Of a DNA stretch of 8,419 bases, positions 6,092 to 8,419 are shown in pieces. Below the pieces are notes generated by a model. The model worked only from the letters and a program-made list of their open reading frames with translations, was not told the origin of the DNA and searched no databases. The translations under genes and the position numbers were made by a program. Source of the stretch: UBA5232 sp964557565 (lineage in GTDB: Bacteria > Patescibacteriota > Dojkabacteria > SC72); contig CAZLAH010000019.1 in assembly GCA_964557565.1 (NCBI GenBank), forward strand, positions 1 through 8,419. The letters are read 5' to 3'. How positions within the stretch are numbered: the stretch's first letter is position 1; each line of letters starts with the position of its first letter.

Positions 6092-6269
6092 AGAATACAA
6101 AGCAAAAGAATTAAAGAAGAACTCTAAGTTTTCATCTAGGGTATACAACAGATGCGAAATATGTGGAAGAGCAAGAGGATATATGAGACATTATGGAGTT
6201 TGTAGAATTTGTTTTAGAAAATTAGCCAGTGAAGGAAAAATCGCTGGAGTAAAGAAATCAATTTGGTAA
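6075..6269 (+). CDS. rpsZ: 30S ribosomal protein S14 type Z (uS14, zinc form)
   Basis: S14 belongs to the 30S head near S3 and S10. This is the short zinc-binding form: 64 residues with C27/C30 (CEIC) and C43/C46 (CRIC), then the conserved GVKKSIW C-terminus (58-64). An in-frame TTG at 6054 would add seven residues (MDSLLRK) deeper inside L5. I chose the ATG at 6075 because the family length is about 61 residues and type Z proteins usually begin with a short Met-polar-basic stretch. The chosen start still overlaps L5 by 17 bases. No Shine-Dalgarno motif is seen, so re-initiation after L5 translation is a likely mode (inference). The symbol rpsN is also used for this gene. Confidence 0.95.
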   Translation: MSTRAKEYKAKELKKNSKFSSRVYNRCEICGRARGYMRHYGVCRICFRKLASEGKIAGVKKSIW

Positions 6270-6286
6270 TTTAATAAAAAAGAAAA

Positions 6287-6664
6287 ATGAACGATTTAAT
6301 AGCAGATATGCTTGCAAGATTACAAAATGGAATAATGAGAAAGAAAGAAACAGTTGATGTTCTTAATACGAAGATCAACAAAGAAATTTTAAGAGTATTG
6401 AAGGAAGAGAAAATGATAGAGGACTATGCTGATAATGGTAGATATGTTGAAGTAAAACCTTTGTATGACAATAACGAGCCAGTAATAACTCATTTAGAAA
6501 GAGTAAGCAAACCAGGACAAAGAATATATACAACAAAACAAGAAATTAAACCGGTAATGAATGGTAGAGGTATATCAATAATTAGTACCTCAAGTGGACT
6601 ATTCTCAGGAGCAATGGCAAAGAGTAAAGATCTAGGTGGCGAATTAATATGTAAAGTTTGGTAA
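6287..6664 (+). CDS. rpsH: 30S ribosomal protein S8 (uS8)
   Basis: S8 is a primary 16S rRNA-binding protein of the 30S platform; in E. coli it represses the spc operon by binding mRNA at the L5 start. The 125 residues are close to the usual 130. Signatures are the N-terminal DLIADMLARLQNG (3-15), SKPGQRIY (74-81), STSSGLFS (100-107, usually STSxGxMT) and GGELICKVW (117-125). The starts of S8 and L6 are separated from their upstream genes by 17 and 4 bases, and neither has a Shine-Dalgarno motif. I could not recognise an S8-like mRNA operator at the L5 start by eye. Confidence 0.96.
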   Translation: MNDLIADMLARLQNGIMRKKETVDVLNTKINKEILRVLKEEKMIEDYADNGRYVEVKPLYDNNEPVITHLERVSKPGQRIYTTKQEIKPVMNGRGISIISTSSGLFSGAMAKSKDLGGELICKVW

Positions 6665-6668
6665 TAAC

Positions 6669-7208
6669 ATGTCTAGAATAGGAAAAGAACCAATCAAAAT
6701 AGAAGAAGGAGTAGAAGTAATAATAACTGAGAAGGATGTTCTTGTAAAAGGTTCTTTGGGGGAAATTACAGTAACACTACCAGAAGAATTAGATGCAAAG
6801 ATTGAAGAAGGTTTTGTATTAGTATCAAGAAAAGATGAGTTGAAACAAAGCAAATCAGATCATGGTACATATACAAGAATAATTGCAAATGCAATAAACG
6901 GAGTAAAAAATGGTTTCGCAAAGAATCTTGAATTAGTAGGTGTTGGATATAGAGCAAGAATGGATGGAGACAAATTAGTAATGAGCTTAGGTTGGAATCA
7001 TCCAATTACAGTACAACCAGAAGAAGGAATTAAAATAGAAGTACCAGAAGAAACAAAAGTTGTAATAAAAGGACATGATAAACAAAAAGTAGGATTATTT
7101 GCAGCTAAGATAAGAGAAATTAGAAAACCAGAACCTTACAAAGGAAAAGGTATTAGATATGAAGGTGAATATATTAAGAGGAAAAGCTCAAAATCTAGCG
7201 TAGCTTAA
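6669..7208 (+). CDS. rplF: 50S ribosomal protein L6 (uL6)
   Basis: L6 sits near the sarcin-ricin loop and the L7/L12 stalk base. The product has 179 residues, the normal length, with the two repeated L6 domains. The first runs about 1-80 and begins SRIGKEPIKIEEGVEV. The second runs about 81-175 and includes NLELVGVGYRA (86-96) and the family signature PYKGKGIRY (156-164). The segment EIRKPEPYKGKGIRYEGEYIKRK is near-invariant. A short Lys/Ser tail ends the protein. The ATG follows S8 by 4 bases with no Shine-Dalgarno motif. L18 follows after 23 A/T-rich bases, the second largest gap, with no convincing promoter. Confidence 0.97.
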   Translation: MSRIGKEPIKIEEGVEVIITEKDVLVKGSLGEITVTLPEELDAKIEEGFVLVSRKDELKQSKSDHGTYTRIIANAINGVKNGFAKNLELVGVGYRARMDGDKLVMSLGWNHPITVQPEEGIKIEVPEETKVVIKGHDKQKVGLFAAKIREIRKPEPYKGKGIRYEGEYIKRKSSKSSVA

Positions 7209-7231
7209 ATATAAGATATAAAAAGATACAT

Positions 7232-7558
7232 ATGGTTAAGAAAGATAGAAAACAAAGAAGAATAAGAAGAAAATTACATATTCGAAAGAATGTTAGTGGA
7301 ACAAGCACAAAACCAAGAATATTTGTGTTCAAAAGTAACAGATACTTCTATGCAGGAATTGCAGATGATGAAAACAGTAAAGTTCTTAAATCTTTAATGT
7401 CAAAAAAGAATAGTAATGATATAATCACCATGGCAGGTACATTTGCAAAAGAAGCAGTCAAATACGAGACTTTGGTTTTTGATAGAAGCGGATACAAATA
7501 CCATGGATTGATAAAAACATTTGCAGATGAACTAAGAAATAAAGGAGTTAAAATTTAG
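7232..7558 (+). CDS. rplR: 50S ribosomal protein L18 (uL18)
   Basis: L18 binds 5S rRNA and links it to 23S rRNA in the central protuberance. The 108 residues are a little short (117 in E. coli); the missing part appears to lie in the middle, between the SKVLKSL strand and the GTFAKEA helix (about 49-76). Conserved parts are the basic N-terminus (KKDRKQRRIRRKLHIRK), SGTSTKPRIFVFKSNRYFYA (22-41) and VFDRSGYKYHGLIK (82-95), followed by FADELRNKGVKI. A rare CGA codon encodes R18, a position usually basic in the family. The gene stops with TAG, and S5 begins 9 bases later. Confidence 0.95.
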   Translation: MVKKDRKQRRIRRKLHIRKNVSGTSTKPRIFVFKSNRYFYAGIADDENSKVLKSLMSKKNSNDIITMAGTFAKEAVKYETLVFDRSGYKYHGLIKTFADELRNKGVKI

Positions 7559-7567
7559 AAAAAGAAT

Positions 7568-8215
7568 ATGGAAGATAGATTCAATAAAAACAGAACAGAA
7601 AGAAAATCTTATGATAAAAGAACTCTCCCAATAAGAAGAGTTGCTAAAGTTACTAAAGGTGGAAAAAGACTTCGATTTAGTACTGTAGTAGTTGTAGGAG
7701 ATAGAGCTGGAAGCGTAGGTGTTGCATTAGGAAGAGGTGCTGATGTTAAAAGTGCAGTAGAACAAGGAGAAAGATTAGCTGTTAAAACAATGAAGAAGAT
7801 AGAACTCATAGGAGATACTATCCCTCATGAAATAACACACAAATTCGGAGCTGCTAGAGTACTTTTAAGACCAGCAAGACCTGGTACAGGTGTAATCGCA
7901 GGTTCTTCTGTTAGATTAGTTCTTGAAATGGCAGGTATAGACAATGTATATGGAAAGATATTAGGAAGCCCAGAATCAAATGCAAATGCATATTGTACAT
8001 TCAGAGCATTAAAAGAATTGAGAAAAGACAGAGTATTAGAAAAAATGACAAAGATGAGAGAAAGAATCCAATTGAAGGAAGAGTCAGACAAGGAGAAAAA
8101 GATTAAAGAGGAAAAAAAGAGAAAAGAAAGCAAGAAAAAAGGTAATGATTCAAGACAAAACAAATTCCAAAGAAGGGATAGAAGAACAAAAGATAAAGTT
8201 ATAGATAAAAAATAA
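7568..8215 (+). CDS. rpsE: 30S ribosomal protein S5 (uS5) with charged C-terminal tail
   Basis: S5 shapes the mRNA entry channel with S3 and S4 and affects decoding accuracy. The N-terminal double-stranded-RNA-binding domain covers about 19-83 (RVAKVTKGGKRLRFSTVVVVGD at 24-45; GVALGRGADVKSAVEQG at 51-67). The C-terminal domain covers about 93-160 (GAARVLLRPARPGTGVIAG at 94-112; ILGSPESNANAYCTFRAL at 131-148). The family normally ends near 165. Here residues from about 163 to 215 form an almost purely charged Lys/Glu/Arg tail, probably disordered or helical. No L30 gene follows, and the stop TAA overlaps the L15 ATG by one base. R36 is a conserved arginine written CGA. Confidence 0.96.
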   Translation: MEDRFNKNRTERKSYDKRTLPIRRVAKVTKGGKRLRFSTVVVVGDRAGSVGVALGRGADVKSAVEQGERLAVKTMKKIELIGDTIPHEITHKFGAARVLLRPARPGTGVIAGSSVRLVLEMAGIDNVYGKILGSPESNANAYCTFRALKELRKDRVLEKMTKMRERIQLKEESDKEKKIKEEKKRKESKKKGNDSRQNKFQRRDRRTKDKVIDKK

Positions 8216-8419
8216 TGTACTTAGAAAATATACCAACAAGAAAAAAAAGAATAATGAAGGGTAAAAGAATTGGAAGAGGATACGGATCTGGTGTCGGTGG
8301 ACACACAGTTGGAAGAGGTTCTAAAGGTCAAAAATCTAGATCTGGACATAAATCATTACAAAGCTTTGAAGGTGGAAATGTTCCTTTCTTCAGAAGAATG
8401 CCAAAGTACAAAGGATTTA
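8215..8419 (+). CDS. rplO: 50S ribosomal protein L15 (uL15), 5' part only
   Basis: L15 is a late-assembling 50S protein that contacts 23S rRNA along an extended N-terminal arm. Only the first 68 codons are in the window; the reading frame is open at the window edge, so this is truncation by the window. The arm shows GRGYGSG (20-26), GRGSKGQKSRSG (33-44), FEGG (51-54) and FFRRMPKYKGF (58-68), the normal L15 pattern. The ATG at 8215 shares its A with the S5 stop (TAATG). A second ATG at 8254 would begin directly before the conserved part, but the upstream one fits the usual leader length and the overlap. It follows S5 directly, where L30 usually intervenes. Confidence 0.95.
   Translation, partial: MYLENIPTRKKRIMKGKRIGRGYGSGVGGHTVGRGSKGQKSRSGHKSLQSFEGGNVPFFRRMPKYKGF

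Larger units (their letters stand above)
26..8419 (+). other. Fused S10-spc ribosomal protein operon
   Basis: All 19 genes run in one direction. Gaps are mostly 1-23 bases, with one of 57 bases. Overlaps are L4/L23 (11), L24/L5 (1), L5/S14 (17) and S5/L15 (1). Order follows the universal bacterial arrangement except that L29 and L30 are absent. No terminator-like hairpin followed by a T-run was seen in any gap, so a single transcript across the window is likely, perhaps reinforced by an internal promoter before S17. The operon probably continues past the window to the rest of L15 and onwards. Confidence 0.9.

Noticed and set aside
7209..7231. A/T-rich gap before L18 as a promoter
   Set aside because: TATAAG-like and ATATAA-like hexamers occur, but no -35-like element lies at proper spacing; it is indistinguishable from background A/T richness.

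Overview
This window is a tightly packed run of ribosomal protein genes, all on the + strand. It is the fused S10 and spc operons in classic bacterial order: S10-L3-L4-L23-L2-S19-L22-S3-L16-[no L29]-S17-L14-L24-L5-S14-S8-L6-L18-S5-[no L30]-L15, with L15 cut off by the window end. There are 18 complete genes and one partial gene. I found no RNA gene, mobile element, CRISPR array or repeat, and no stretch over 300 bases without a gene.

Organism: the DNA is strongly A+T-rich, arginine is written almost only as AGA/AGG, and every start is ATG. Shine-Dalgarno motifs are nearly absent, spacing is minimal with several short overlaps, and the genes for L30 and L29 are missing from their usual slots. 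Loss of L30 is a known hallmark of the Candidate Phyla Radiation (Patescibacteria). Together these signs suggest a small-genome CPR bacterium; a low-GC lineage such as Dojkabacteria (WS6) is possible, but I cannot fix the phylum by eye. The standard code fits: no gene needs an in-frame UGA, and four of five CGA codons fall on conserved arginines.

Layout: 26-4457 is the S10-operon half (S10 to L16). 4458-4514 is a 57-base gap, the largest in the window, where rpmC (L29) would normally sit. It holds a sigma70-like promoter candidate and a very short frame that weakly resembles an L29 C-terminus. 4515-8419 is S17 followed by the spc half, ending inside L15. Out-of-frame overlaps (L4/L23, 11 bases; L5/S14, 17 bases) and TAATG junctions (L24/L5 and S5/L15) suggest translational coupling.

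Function: all products are structural proteins of the 70S ribosome. L2, L3, L4, L16 and others build and support the 50S core and tunnel. S3, S5, S8, S10, S14, S17 and S19 build the 30S subunit. Two proteins (L24, S14) carry four-cysteine zinc sites. I see no undescribed system. The points most worth a second look are the absent L29 and the content of its gap, the nearly complete lack of Shine-Dalgarno sequences, the unused UGA codon, and the charged S5 tail.
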